Shown: piece by piece, positions 1-5,809 of the stretch
Layout: every line of letters starts with the position of its first letter
How positions within the stretch are numbered: the first letter of the stretch is position 1
Assembly: GCA_958349075.1 (NCBI GenBank)
Contig: CATWBR010000291.1
Coordinates: 1 to 5,893 of the forward strand
Direction: 5' to 3'
From: an uncultured Clostridium sp.
GTDB taxonomy: Bacteria; Bacillota; Clostridia; Lachnospirales; Lachnospiraceae
Length of the DNA stretch: 5,893 nt
The notes under the pieces: model-generated
What the model was told of the DNA's origin: nothing
Database searches by the model: none
Seen by the model: only the letters and a program-made list of their open reading frames with translations
Program-made: the position numbers and the translations under genes

Positions 1-96
1 TTTCTATATTTCCCCTTTATTTTTAATCACATGGTAACGAACCATATAGCTGCATTCTACCACAGAAAGCCGCTATTTTTAACAACAACACAAAGT

Positions 97-115
97 AACG
101 GCAAAAAGCGCCGTT
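97..115. other. Small perfect hairpin upstream of the dipeptidase promoter
   Basis: The 6-bp arms AACGGC (97-102) and GCCGTT (110-115) enclose a 7-nt loop. No T-run follows on the + strand. On the - strand the following sequence is only moderately T-rich (complement of 81-96), so it could be a weak terminator for a gene arriving from the left on the - strand, or an operator-like site. A second small hairpin (ATGGT 31-35 / ACCAT 41-45) lies further upstream. Nothing in 1-130 looks like a coding region. Confidence 0.25.
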
Positions 116-135
116 TCGGCTCGGATTCCCCCCTC

Positions 136-164
136 TTGCCAACCCCTTCCCTTCGTGCTAAAAT
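136..164 (+). promoter_or_regulatory. Sigma-A-type promoter of the dipeptidase gene
   Basis: A -35 TTGCCA (136-141) is followed after 17 bp by a -10 TAAAAT (159-164). The -10 is preceded by TGC (156-158), making an extended -10 (TGnTAAAAT). Transcription would start around 171, giving a leader of about 27 nt before the ATG. Spacing and hexamers fit the housekeeping consensus well; the call rests on sequence only. Confidence 0.65.
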
Positions 165-183
165 CACCCTATAAACAAAAGTT

Positions 184-190
184 GGAGGAG
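184..190 (+). promoter_or_regulatory. Ribosome binding site of the dipeptidase
   Basis: GGAGGAG lies 7 nt before the ATG at 198. It is a near-perfect Shine-Dalgarno sequence and fixes the start codon. Confidence 0.85.
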
Positions 191-197
191 TTACCCT

Positions 198-1181
198 ATG
201 AAATTCATTGATATGCACTGTGACACAATCTCATCCATTTATCTTGACAAATTGGGCGGAGAAGAGAAAAAATTAAGAGAAAACAACTGCCATGTTGATC
301 TGGACAGGCTTAAGAAGGGCGACTGCCTTGCGCAGAATTTCGCCCTTTTTACTATCCTGAAAGAAGAGCCGGATCCATACGGTTTCGCAAGGGGGACCTG
401 CAGCCTGTTCAAGCAGGAGATGGCGGCGAATGAGGATTTAATCAGGCAGGCATCCACGGTTGAGGAGATTCTTCAGAATGACCGTGAGGGGAGGATGTCC
501 GGTGTCCTGACGATTGAGGAAGGCGGGATCTGCAACGGCAGCACGGACGTGCTTCGCGATTTCTACCGTGAGGGCGTCAGGATGATGACACTTACGTGGA
601 ATTTTGAGAATGATCTGGCTTATCCGAACAGAGTGGATATGAAAACAGGAAGTTCAGTGCCGGAGACGGAACACGGACTGAAGAAAAAGGGAATTGAATT
701 TGTGGAACTGATGGAGGAGCTGGGAATGGCGGTGGATGTGTCCCATCTCGGTGACGCCGGATTCTGGGATGTTGCTAAAATGACGAAAAAGCCGTTCGCA
801 GCCAGCCATTCCAATGCCAGAGCTGTGGCGGGCCACACGAGAAACCTGACCGATGAGATGATCCGGACGATGGCGGACCGGGGCGGCGTGCTCGGCATCA
901 ATTACTGTCCGGCATTTTTAAATGATAACGAGGATGGGGGAACGAGCCGCGTAAGCGACATGATACGCCATATTAAATACATCAGAAATGTGGGTGGAAT
1001 CGAGTGTATCGGCCTGGGATCCGATTTTGACGGAATCGGCGGAACGTTGGAGATTGATTCACCGGCGGCGCTCCATCTGCTGGAGGAAGCACTTTACAGA
1101 GAGGGCTTTACACAGGAGGAGGTGGAGAAGATTTTTTACCGGAATGTACTCCGTTTTTACCGTGATGTATGGGGAAAGTAA
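198..1181 (+). CDS. Zinc dipeptidase, peptidase family M19 (membrane/renal dipeptidase-like)
   Basis: A 327-residue protein with the M19 amidohydrolase-fold pattern over its full length. Visible motifs are the N-terminal metal-binding HxD (H7-C-D9), the EEGG segment with the bridging glutamate (about E108), DVSHL with H183, SHSNAR with H204, a following RN-x-D stretch (R215, N216, D219), and the C-terminal GSDFDG at 274-279. These match the family's binuclear zinc ligands and substrate-binding residues. Members hydrolyse dipeptides, some also D-residue dipeptides or beta-lactam-type bonds; the substrate here cannot be read from sequence. There is no signal peptide, so the enzyme is probably cytoplasmic, recycling peptides from uptake or wall turnover. 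Length is normal for bacterial members. It has its own promoter and RBS, and 256 nt of regulatory DNA separate it from the next gene, so it is probably monocistronic. No clear intrinsic terminator follows the stop. Confidence 0.93.
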   Translation: MKFIDMHCDTISSIYLDKLGGEEKKLRENNCHVDLDRLKKGDCLAQNFALFTILKEEPDPYGFARGTCSLFKQEMAANEDLIRQASTVEEILQNDREGRMSGVLTIEEGGICNGSTDVLRDFYREGVRMMTLTWNFENDLAYPNRVDMKTGSSVPETEHGLKKKGIEFVELMEELGMAVDVSHLGDAGFWDVAKMTKKPFAASHSNARAVAGHTRNLTDEMIRTMADRGGVLGINYCPAFLNDNEDGGTSRVSDMIRHIKYIRNVGGIECIGLGSDFDGIGGTLEIDSPAALHLLEEALYREGFTQEEVEKIFYRNVLRFYRDVWGK

Positions 1182-1184
1182 AAA

Positions 1185-1239
1185 TTTTACGTTGATTTTA
1201 CATTCACATGGTTTTGACTTTACATAGATTTGATATAGT
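1185..1239 (+). promoter_or_regulatory. Candidate Pho box and extended -10 promoter of the phosphate operon
   Basis: TTTTAC occurs at 1185-1190 and again at 1196-1201, exactly 11 bp apart. On the same 11-bp register come CTTTAC at 1218-1223 and TTTGAT at 1229-1234, while the 1207 slot (ACATGG) is poor. PhoB/PhoP-type regulators bind direct repeats with this 11-bp period, often in place of a -35. TGATATAGT (1231-1239) is an extended -10 with hexamer TATAGT at 1234-1239, 10 bp after the CTTTAC repeat, as expected for Pho-activated promoters. A TTGACT at 1214-1219 is only 14 bp from this -10, too close for an ordinary -35. An alternative promoter is TTGATA (1230-1235), 18 bp, TAAGAT (1254-1259). 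That the regulator encoded downstream binds here is inference. Confidence 0.45.
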
Positions 1240-1257
1240 GATGACATACTAATTAAG

Positions 1258-1414
1258 ATAAAAGGTTACAGTTCAGCCATGATGCATCCCGCGAGGTGTT
1301 TTCACATGTTTTTTGCGAAAATCCCGAGTTGCGCGGCGCGAAACGGTGATTTTTACCGTTTCTGTGCATCATTTTGCTGCAGTTTTGCCGAAGGCTGAAC
1401 TGTAACAATAAAAG
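1258..1414. mobile_element. MITE-like palindromic insert with terminal inverted repeats and flanking 7-bp direct repeat
   Basis: The insert has perfect 14-bp terminal inverted repeats, GTTACAGTTCAGCC (1265-1278) and GGCTGAACTGTAAC (1393-1406). They are flanked by the direct repeat ATAAAAG at 1258-1264 and 1408-1414, which looks like a target-site duplication (one extra A lies at 1407). Inside, ATGATGCA (1279-1286) pairs with TGCATCAT (1365-1372), and GAAACGGT (1340-1347) pairs with ACCGTTTC (1355-1362) around a 7-nt loop. A GC-rich patch at 1331-1340 sits before that hairpin. There is no open frame of note, so it is non-autonomous and would need a transposase from elsewhere. It lies between the likely promoter and the transporter RBS, so it should be transcribed as a folded part of the leader. 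It could instead be a native structured leader, but the direct repeat argues for insertion. Confidence 0.6.
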
Positions 1415-1424
1415 ATGATATGAT

Positions 1425-1431
1425 GGGAGAG
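1425..1431 (+). promoter_or_regulatory. RBS that sets the transporter start at 1438
   Basis: GGGAGAG is 6 nt before the ATG at 1438. The in-frame ATGs at 1420 and 1423 have no comparable purine-rich site at the right distance, and starting there would place the RBS inside the gene. The start at 1438 is therefore preferred, removing six residues from the longest frame. Confidence 0.75.
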
Positions 1432-1437
1432 ACTTGT

Positions 1438-3099
1438 ATGTCAATCACAGATTTAGGGATGATTTTTCAGTTTGTCGGGGGTCTTGGCATGTTCCTTTAC
1501 GGAATGGGAGCCATGGCAGACGGACTTCAGAAATTTGCCGGAAACAGGCTGCAGAAGCTGCTGGGAATTCTTACAACGAACCGGCTTCTCGGCGTCCTGG
1601 TGGGCGCCGGGGTAACCGCGATTATTCAGAGCAGTTCCGCAACCACCGTTATGGTAGTCGGTTTCGTCAATGCCGGAATTATCAATCTGATCCAGGCGAC
1701 CGGAATCATTATGGGAGCCAACATCGGTACGACGGTAACGAGCTGGATTGTTTCGATGAGCGAGTGGGGAGAGGTGCTGAAACCGGAATTTTTTGCTCCG
1801 GTTCTTTTTGGAGTGGGTGCATTCATCACCCTCTTTGCCAAAAGCCATAAGAAAAAAGAGGGAGCGGAAATCCTGATCGGTTTTGCCCTCCTTTTTATCG
1901 GACTTTCCTTTATGTCCGGAGCAATCAAACCGTACAGGGACGCTCCGATATTTGCGGAGGCGTTCAGGGTATTGGGTAAAAATCCGATTCTGGGTATTCT
2001 GACCGGTCTTGCCGTCACCGCCATTATCCAGAGCAGCTCGGCGTCGGTGGGAATTCTGCAGACGCTTGCCATCAACGGCATGGTCAATTGGCAGTCGGCC
2101 ATTTTTATCACGCTCGGCCAGAATATCGGAACGTGTGTGACCGCACTTTTATCCTGTATCGGCACCAGCCGTACGGCAAAGAGAGCGGCTGTGATTCATC
2201 TGCTGTTTAATATATTCGGAACCATTATTTTCGGTTTCCTCCTGTTCTTTATATTTATAGCCAACCCGGTATTTGCGGCGGCTCCGGCGGACAGTGTCGG
2301 TATCTCCGTATTCCATACGATTTTCAATGTTTCCAATACTATTATCCTCTTTCCATTTGCCGGCCTGCTTGTTAAGGCTTCCGATATTCTGGTGAGGGAT
2401 AAGGGAGCGGAAAAGGCAGCTTCCACTGTAGAGACGGATATGCTCCGCCATCTGGACGAGAGAATCCTGGAATCACCGTCCTTTGCGATTGAAAATGCCG
2501 GCCACGAAATTATCAACATGGCCAGAATCGCGCTGGCTAATGTAAAAATAGCGACGGCAGCCCTGCTGGAAAAGAACGAGGCATTCTGCAAGGAAGTTTT
2601 TGAAAATGAGGAGACGATTGACCGTATGGAGAAAATCCTGACGGAATATCTGCTGAAGATTAACAATCTTTCACTGAATGACGATCAGCATCTGCTGGTT
2701 AAAAATATGTACTACACAATCGGAAACCTGGAACGGATCGGGGATCATTCGGAAAACCTGGCCGAGCTGGCCAGAAAAAGAATGGACACCAACTGCGTAT
2801 TTACGGAGACCGGGCTGAGTGAGTTAAGGGAAATCTCGGATGCGGCCATCAAGGCCGTGGAATTCTCCATTGAGGCGAAGGAGGAGAAAGAGATGATGAA
2901 GATCCGGCAGACTGCCAGGTGGGAGGAAAAGGTGGATAATCTGGAGGAGGAACTGCGCGAAAACCATATGGACCGTCTGTCTAACAGCGAATGTACGGTG
3001 GAGAGCGGAGTCATTTTCCTCGATGCCATTGCCAACTATGAGCGGATTGCCGATCATGCGATGAACGTAGCAGGATATGTAAAGGAAGAGATACAATGA
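1438..3099 (+). CDS. Na+/phosphate cotransporter (NptA/PNaS family) with C-terminal PhoU-like domain
   Basis: A 553-residue inner-membrane protein counted from 1438. The N-terminal ~315 residues are hydrophobic and contain the family's two inverted-repeat cores: AIIQSSSATT (QSSS at 64-67) with GANIGTT (93-99), and AIIQSSSASV (QSSS at 198-201) with GQNIGTC (227-233). These QSSS motifs are the hallmark of Na+-coupled phosphate carriers (SLC34-like, Pfam Na_Pi_cotrans). Residues ~335-553 are soluble and helical with two PhoU-type signatures, ERIGDHSEN (432-440) and ERIADHAMN (535-543), whose ExxxD residues bind metal in PhoU proteins. The two-domain layout and length are normal for bacterial members. 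It likely imports inorganic phosphate with sodium, with the PhoU part sensing or signalling inside the cell. The stop overlaps the response regulator start, so transport and regulation are co-expressed. Transport of another anion cannot be excluded. Confidence 0.92.
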   Translation: MSITDLGMIFQFVGGLGMFLYGMGAMADGLQKFAGNRLQKLLGILTTNRLLGVLVGAGVTAIIQSSSATTVMVVGFVNAGIINLIQATGIIMGANIGTTVTSWIVSMSEWGEVLKPEFFAPVLFGVGAFITLFAKSHKKKEGAEILIGFALLFIGLSFMSGAIKPYRDAPIFAEAFRVLGKNPILGILTGLAVTAIIQSSSASVGILQTLAINGMVNWQSAIFITLGQNIGTCVTALLSCIGTSRTAKRAAVIHLLFNIFGTIIFGFLLFFIFIANPVFAAAPADSVGISVFHTIFNVSNTIILFPFAGLLVKASDILVRDKGAEKAASTVETDMLRHLDERILESPSFAIENAGHEIINMARIALANVKIATAALLEKNEAFCKEVFENEETIDRMEKILTEYLLKINNLSLNDDQHLLVKNMYYTIGNLERIGDHSENLAELARKRMDTNCVFTETGLSELREISDAAIKAVEFSIEAKEEKEMMKIRQTARWEEKVDNLEEELRENHMDRLSNSECTVESGVIFLDAIANYERIADHAMNVAGYVKEEIQ

Positions 3100-3815
3100 T
3101 GCATTTAATCTATGTAGTGGAAGACGATGAAAATATCAGGAACCTGATTTGTGTGGCATTAAAAAATTTCGGATACCGCTCGGAGGGATTTGAGACGGCG
3201 GAGGAAGCCCTGGACCGTCTGAGCGGCATTATAAAGCGAGGAAAAGAGGCATACCGTGAACTGCCGTCCATGTTTGTTTTCGACTGGATGCTGCCGGGAA
3301 TGGACGGGATGGAGGCAATTAAAAGGGTGAGGGAGATGGAGCCGCTTAAAGGCACACAGATTCTTATGCTGACCGCAAAAGACCGGGAAACAGACATTGT
3401 AACGGGGCTTGATAATGGAGCCGATGATTACATGACAAAACCATTCGGAATCCTGGAACTGTCCGCCCGAGTCAGGAACCTGCTCAAGCGTACCGGAGCG
3501 CTCCGGGAAGAGAGCGTCTGTATGGCGGCCGGTGATGTAAAGATCGATAAGGAGACCAGGGAAGTAGTCGCCTGCGGGGAGAAGGCCGAACTTACATTAA
3601 AGGAATTCGAACTGCTCAGCTACCTGATGGAGCATATGAACCGCGTTGTGACCCGGGATGAACTTCTCGACAATATCTGGGGCTACGATTATGACGGTGA
3701 GACGAGAACGCTCGATATGCATATTAAAACACTGAGACAGAAATTAAAGGATGCCGGTCAGCAGATTAAGACTGTGAGAGGCGTGGGATACCGTTTCCTG
3801 AAAGAGAAAGAATAA
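3096..3815 (+). CDS. OmpR/PhoB-family response regulator, probably controlling phosphate genes
   Basis: A 239-residue two-domain regulator. The receiver domain (about 1-133) shows the acidic pair D10-D11, the phosphoacceptor D63 in FDWMLPGMDG, T93 in MLTAKD and K115 in the TKPF motif. The DWMLPG sequence is like that of E. coli PhoB. The C-terminal winged helix (about 143-237) ends with the typical RTLDMHIKTLRQKL recognition region (204-217) and VRGVGYRF (228-235). The acceptor Asp lies about ten residues later than usual because the stretch before beta-3 (about 43-58, GIIKRGKEAYRELP) is longer. The ATG at 3096 overlaps the transporter stop (ATGA), with GGAAGAG at 3084-3090 as RBS inside the upstream gene, so translation is probably coupled. 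The ATG at 3099 is an equally usable start. Partner: the kinase encoded 25 nt downstream. The phosphate role is inferred from context and from similarity to PhoB/PhoP. Confidence 0.92.
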   Translation: MMHLIYVVEDDENIRNLICVALKNFGYRSEGFETAEEALDRLSGIIKRGKEAYRELPSMFVFDWMLPGMDGMEAIKRVREMEPLKGTQILMLTAKDRETDIVTGLDNGADDYMTKPFGILELSARVRNLLKRTGALREESVCMAAGDVKIDKETREVVACGEKAELTLKEFELLSYLMEHMNRVVTRDELLDNIWGYDYDGETRTLDMHIKTLRQKLKDAGQQIKTVRGVGYRFLKEKE

Positions 3816-3840
3816 ATCAGGACAGGAAGGAAAAGGGATT

Positions 3841-5241
3841 ATGCGTAAAGCCATATTTATAAAGTTCATCCAATTATTATTTGTGGCTCTTGCCCTGAAC
3901 ACATTTATTTTTTATGTGGTAACCAGCAGTGTGCTCCTGAAAAAGACGCGCTCTAATATGATGTTCGCCCTGGAGACGGTGGATAATCTCTTCGACTACT
4001 CCGACGATCTGACAAAGCAGACGGAAAGACTTAAATCGGTGGCCGATGCCAACCAAAGCCGTTTCACCGTTGTAAAACGGGACGGCAGCGTTGAGGTGGA
4101 CACCGAGATTGGCAATGCAGCGGCCATGGAAAACCACATGGAACGCGAGGAGGTAAAGGAGGCGCTCCGGTACGGAAGCGGCCATTCCATCAGAAAATCG
4201 GAAACGCTTGGAGCCCAGATGCTCTATGTGGCCAGGATGTCGGCGGACGGAGAATACATACTGCGCCTGGCCGCGCCCTATTCCGGAATGCAGGAATACC
4301 TGCTGATGCTGCTGCCCGCCGTACTGCTGAGCTTTGCCATTGCATTTATCGTTTCGTCCATGGAGGCGGAGCGGTTTTCCCAGTCCATTACAAGGCCCCT
4401 CAAGGATATTTCAAAAGAGATGCTTAAGGTGGACGGCGACTATGCGGACTTCCATTTTGAAAGATGCCCGTATCAGGAAATTAATGTAATTGCGGACACG
4501 ACGACAAAGATGTCGCAGAATGTCAAGGAATACCTGGAACGGCTGGAGCAGGAAAAACAGATACGCCAGGAATTTTTCAGCAATGCCTCCCATGAACTGA
4601 AGACGCCCATTACGTCGATCCGGGGATATGTGGAGCTTTTGGAGAGCGGTATGTCCTTGAACGAGGAGACCACCCAGGATTTCATGAACCGCATCAAGAA
4701 AGAGGCCATGAGAATGGCAAGCCTCGTGGATGACATCCTGATGATCTCAAGGCTGGAATCGCGGGGAGCCAAAACAGATATTATAAAGATACAGGCTGCG
4801 GAGCTTCTGGAGGAAGCGATTGCCTCGCTGGCCACCCAGGCTGCGGCACGGAATATTTTCATCCATAAGCGGCTAAGTTCATTCACGATCAGGGCGGATC
4901 TGAGGCAGATGACGGAACTCTGCATGAACCTGATTGGCAACGCAGTGAAATACAATAATCCGGACGGCGAAGTCTGGGTTGAAGTGCGCCGGGAGCATAC
5001 AGACATGGTGCTGATCGTAAGGGACAACGGCGTGGGAATCCCCAGTGAAAGTTTAAACCGCATATTTGAGAGGTTCTACCGGGTAGACAAAGGACGCAGC
5101 AGGAAACAGGGTGGTACCGGTCTGGGACTTGCCATTGTCAAGCATGTCGTGAATTTTTATCACGGCACGGTCCGGGTGGAATCGGAAATCGGGAAGGGGA
5201 GTACTTTTACCGTTCGACTTCCTATCGCGGAAGAGGGGTGA
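3841..5241 (+). CDS. PhoR-like membrane sensor histidine kinase
   Basis: A 466-residue kinase. TM1 is at about residues 8-32, followed by a ~120-residue extracytoplasmic sensor region (33-150) with PAS/Cache-like features (RFTVVKRDGSVEVDTE, MENHMEREEVKEAL), then TM2 at about 152-173. A HAMP-like linker (about 174-235, SITRPLKDI) leads to the HisKA dimerisation helix with H251 in SNASHELKTPI. The ATPase domain has the N box (NLIGNAVKY, 363-371), G1 DNGVGI (395-400), F box RIFERFYRVDK (407-417) and G2 GGTGLGLAI (424-432), all intact. It should autophosphorylate on H251 and pass phosphate to D63 of the upstream regulator. Unlike some PhoR proteins there is no separate cytoplasmic PAS domain. The start is supported by AGGAAGG (3824-3830), 10 nt before the ATG. 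It is third in the operon with the Na+/Pi transporter, hence the PhoR-like call; a different signal is possible. Confidence 0.92.
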   Translation: MRKAIFIKFIQLLFVALALNTFIFYVVTSSVLLKKTRSNMMFALETVDNLFDYSDDLTKQTERLKSVADANQSRFTVVKRDGSVEVDTEIGNAAAMENHMEREEVKEALRYGSGHSIRKSETLGAQMLYVARMSADGEYILRLAAPYSGMQEYLLMLLPAVLLSFAIAFIVSSMEAERFSQSITRPLKDISKEMLKVDGDYADFHFERCPYQEINVIADTTTKMSQNVKEYLERLEQEKQIRQEFFSNASHELKTPITSIRGYVELLESGMSLNEETTQDFMNRIKKEAMRMASLVDDILMISRLESRGAKTDIIKIQAAELLEEAIASLATQAAARNIFIHKRLSSFTIRADLRQMTELCMNLIGNAVKYNNPDGEVWVEVRREHTDMVLIVRDNGVGIPSESLNRIFERFYRVDKGRSRKQGGTGLGLAIVKHVVNFYHGTVRVESEIGKGSTFTVRLPIAEEG

Positions 5242-5254
5242 GCAGGTGAGGACG

Positions 5255-5530
5255 CTGCCGGCAGGCCAGGGGCCGGGATGGTGAGGGGTGTGTATGAGTC
5301 TTCAGTCCCGGTTTCAGGTTGTCGTGAGGGGGGAATCCGGCCAGAATCAATTACTCCGGGGATCGTTTGCACTCGGTGGAGTGCACAGCGGATGCTAAGC
5401 TCGTAAAAGACCTCGCCAAGCACCGGCGGACTCCAATGTCCCCTGCGCAATTGATTCTGCCTTCTTCCCCGGGCAGTAGATCGGCGGGACTGAAGACTCC
5501 GCGAAGGTTGTCGCCCGGCCCCTGGCCTGC
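5255..5530. repeat. Large nested palindrome (~275 bp), possible structured RNA or dispersed repeat
   Basis: The element begins 13 nt after the kinase stop codon. Four perfect, correctly nested arm pairs are visible: GCAGGCCAGGGGCCGGG (5261-5277) with its complement at 5514-5530 (17 bp), GAGTCTTCAGTCCCG (5296-5310) with 5485-5499 (15 bp), GGGGAA (5330-5335) with 5465-5470, and CAGAATCAATT (5342-5352) with 5449-5459 (11 bp). Further in, GGGGA (5358-5362) can pair with 5439-5443. The apex holds two local hairpins: TGCACTC (5368-5374) / GAGTGCA (5379-5385) with a 4-nt loop, and CGCC (5414-5417) / GGCG (5425-5428). The outermost left arm overlaps the palindrome CTGCCGGCAG (5255-5264). The overall fold is a long branched stem. 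Frames through it on both strands lack protein-family features. I do not recognise a named RNA family. Confidence 0.7.
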
Positions 5531-5594
5531 GGCCCGCTGGGTTTCCTCATGCTCGAAGGGGAGGACACTTGTAGCGGCCACTACTCGTATCTGG
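5513..5594 (+). repeat. Left arm of an ~80-bp imperfect inverted repeat
   Basis: Aligned by hand, this segment matches the reverse complement of 5810-5892 at roughly 80% identity, with about ten substitutions and two single-base gaps over the best ~72 positions. Shared blocks include CCCTGGCCTGCGGCC, GGGGAGGAC, CTTGT and CACTAC. Its first 18 bases are also the right arm of the large palindrome at 5255-5530, so this segment has two alternative pairing partners. Confidence 0.7.
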
Positions 5595-5809
5595 AACATG
5601 GGAATAGCAGTGCGCTGACTTTTAATGTCCAGTTGGTTCCCTTTTTTATACCCGATTTGCTTCTTATTCATTTTCTGATCATATGTTTTCTATTGTTCTC
5701 TGTTTGTTTCATGATTATTTTACCATATCATAAAAATGACTTTCTACCATGGATTCTATGCCTCTTCCCATCCTTTACACTTTTCCAAATAGAAGAGCGG
5801 ATCCTTTTC
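5595..5809. other. T-rich spacer between the inverted repeats, no gene seen
   Basis: The spacer is AT-rich compared with its flanks, and the + strand is strongly T-rich from about 5641 to 5725. Frames that run through it extend from the flanking palindromic repeat. They have no plausible RBS plus start combination and no recognisable domain. Apart from the possible terminator at 5600-5647, I see no promoter or RNA gene. Confidence 0.5.
5600..5647 (+). terminator. Possible intrinsic terminator of the phosphate operon
   Basis: GGGAA (5600-5604) can pair with TTCCC (5637-5641), directly followed by six T residues (5642-5647). A small inner hairpin CAG/CTG (5608-5610 / 5615-5617) sits within the loop. 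A competing pairing joins CTGG-ACAT (5591-5594, 5596-5599) with ATGTCCAG (5625-5632). The stem is short with a long loop, so this is a weak call. It is the only T-run after a hairpin downstream of the kinase. Confidence 0.3.

Noticed and set aside
1214..1239. Standard -35/-10 promoter TTGACT with TATAGT
   Set aside because: The spacer is only 14 bp. The extended -10 with an activator box explains the arrangement better.
1265..1406. A riboswitch or attenuator in the transporter leader
   Set aside because: No T-run follows the hairpins, no known aptamer pattern was recognised, and the flanking direct repeat fits insertion better.
1420..1437. Transporter start at 1420 or 1423
   Set aside because: No RBS is positioned for these ATGs, whereas GGGAGAG at 1425-1431 is ideally placed for 1438.
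1626..2165. A 179-codon minus-strand frame inside the transporter gene
   Set aside because: It is antisense to a well-supported gene with clear motifs, and its composition is that of an antisense reading of membrane segments.
5160..5671. Minus-strand open frames of about 96 and 106 codons at the kinase 3' end and in the palindrome
   Set aside because: One overlaps the end of the kinase gene and both run through the palindromic arms. No RBS or family features were seen.
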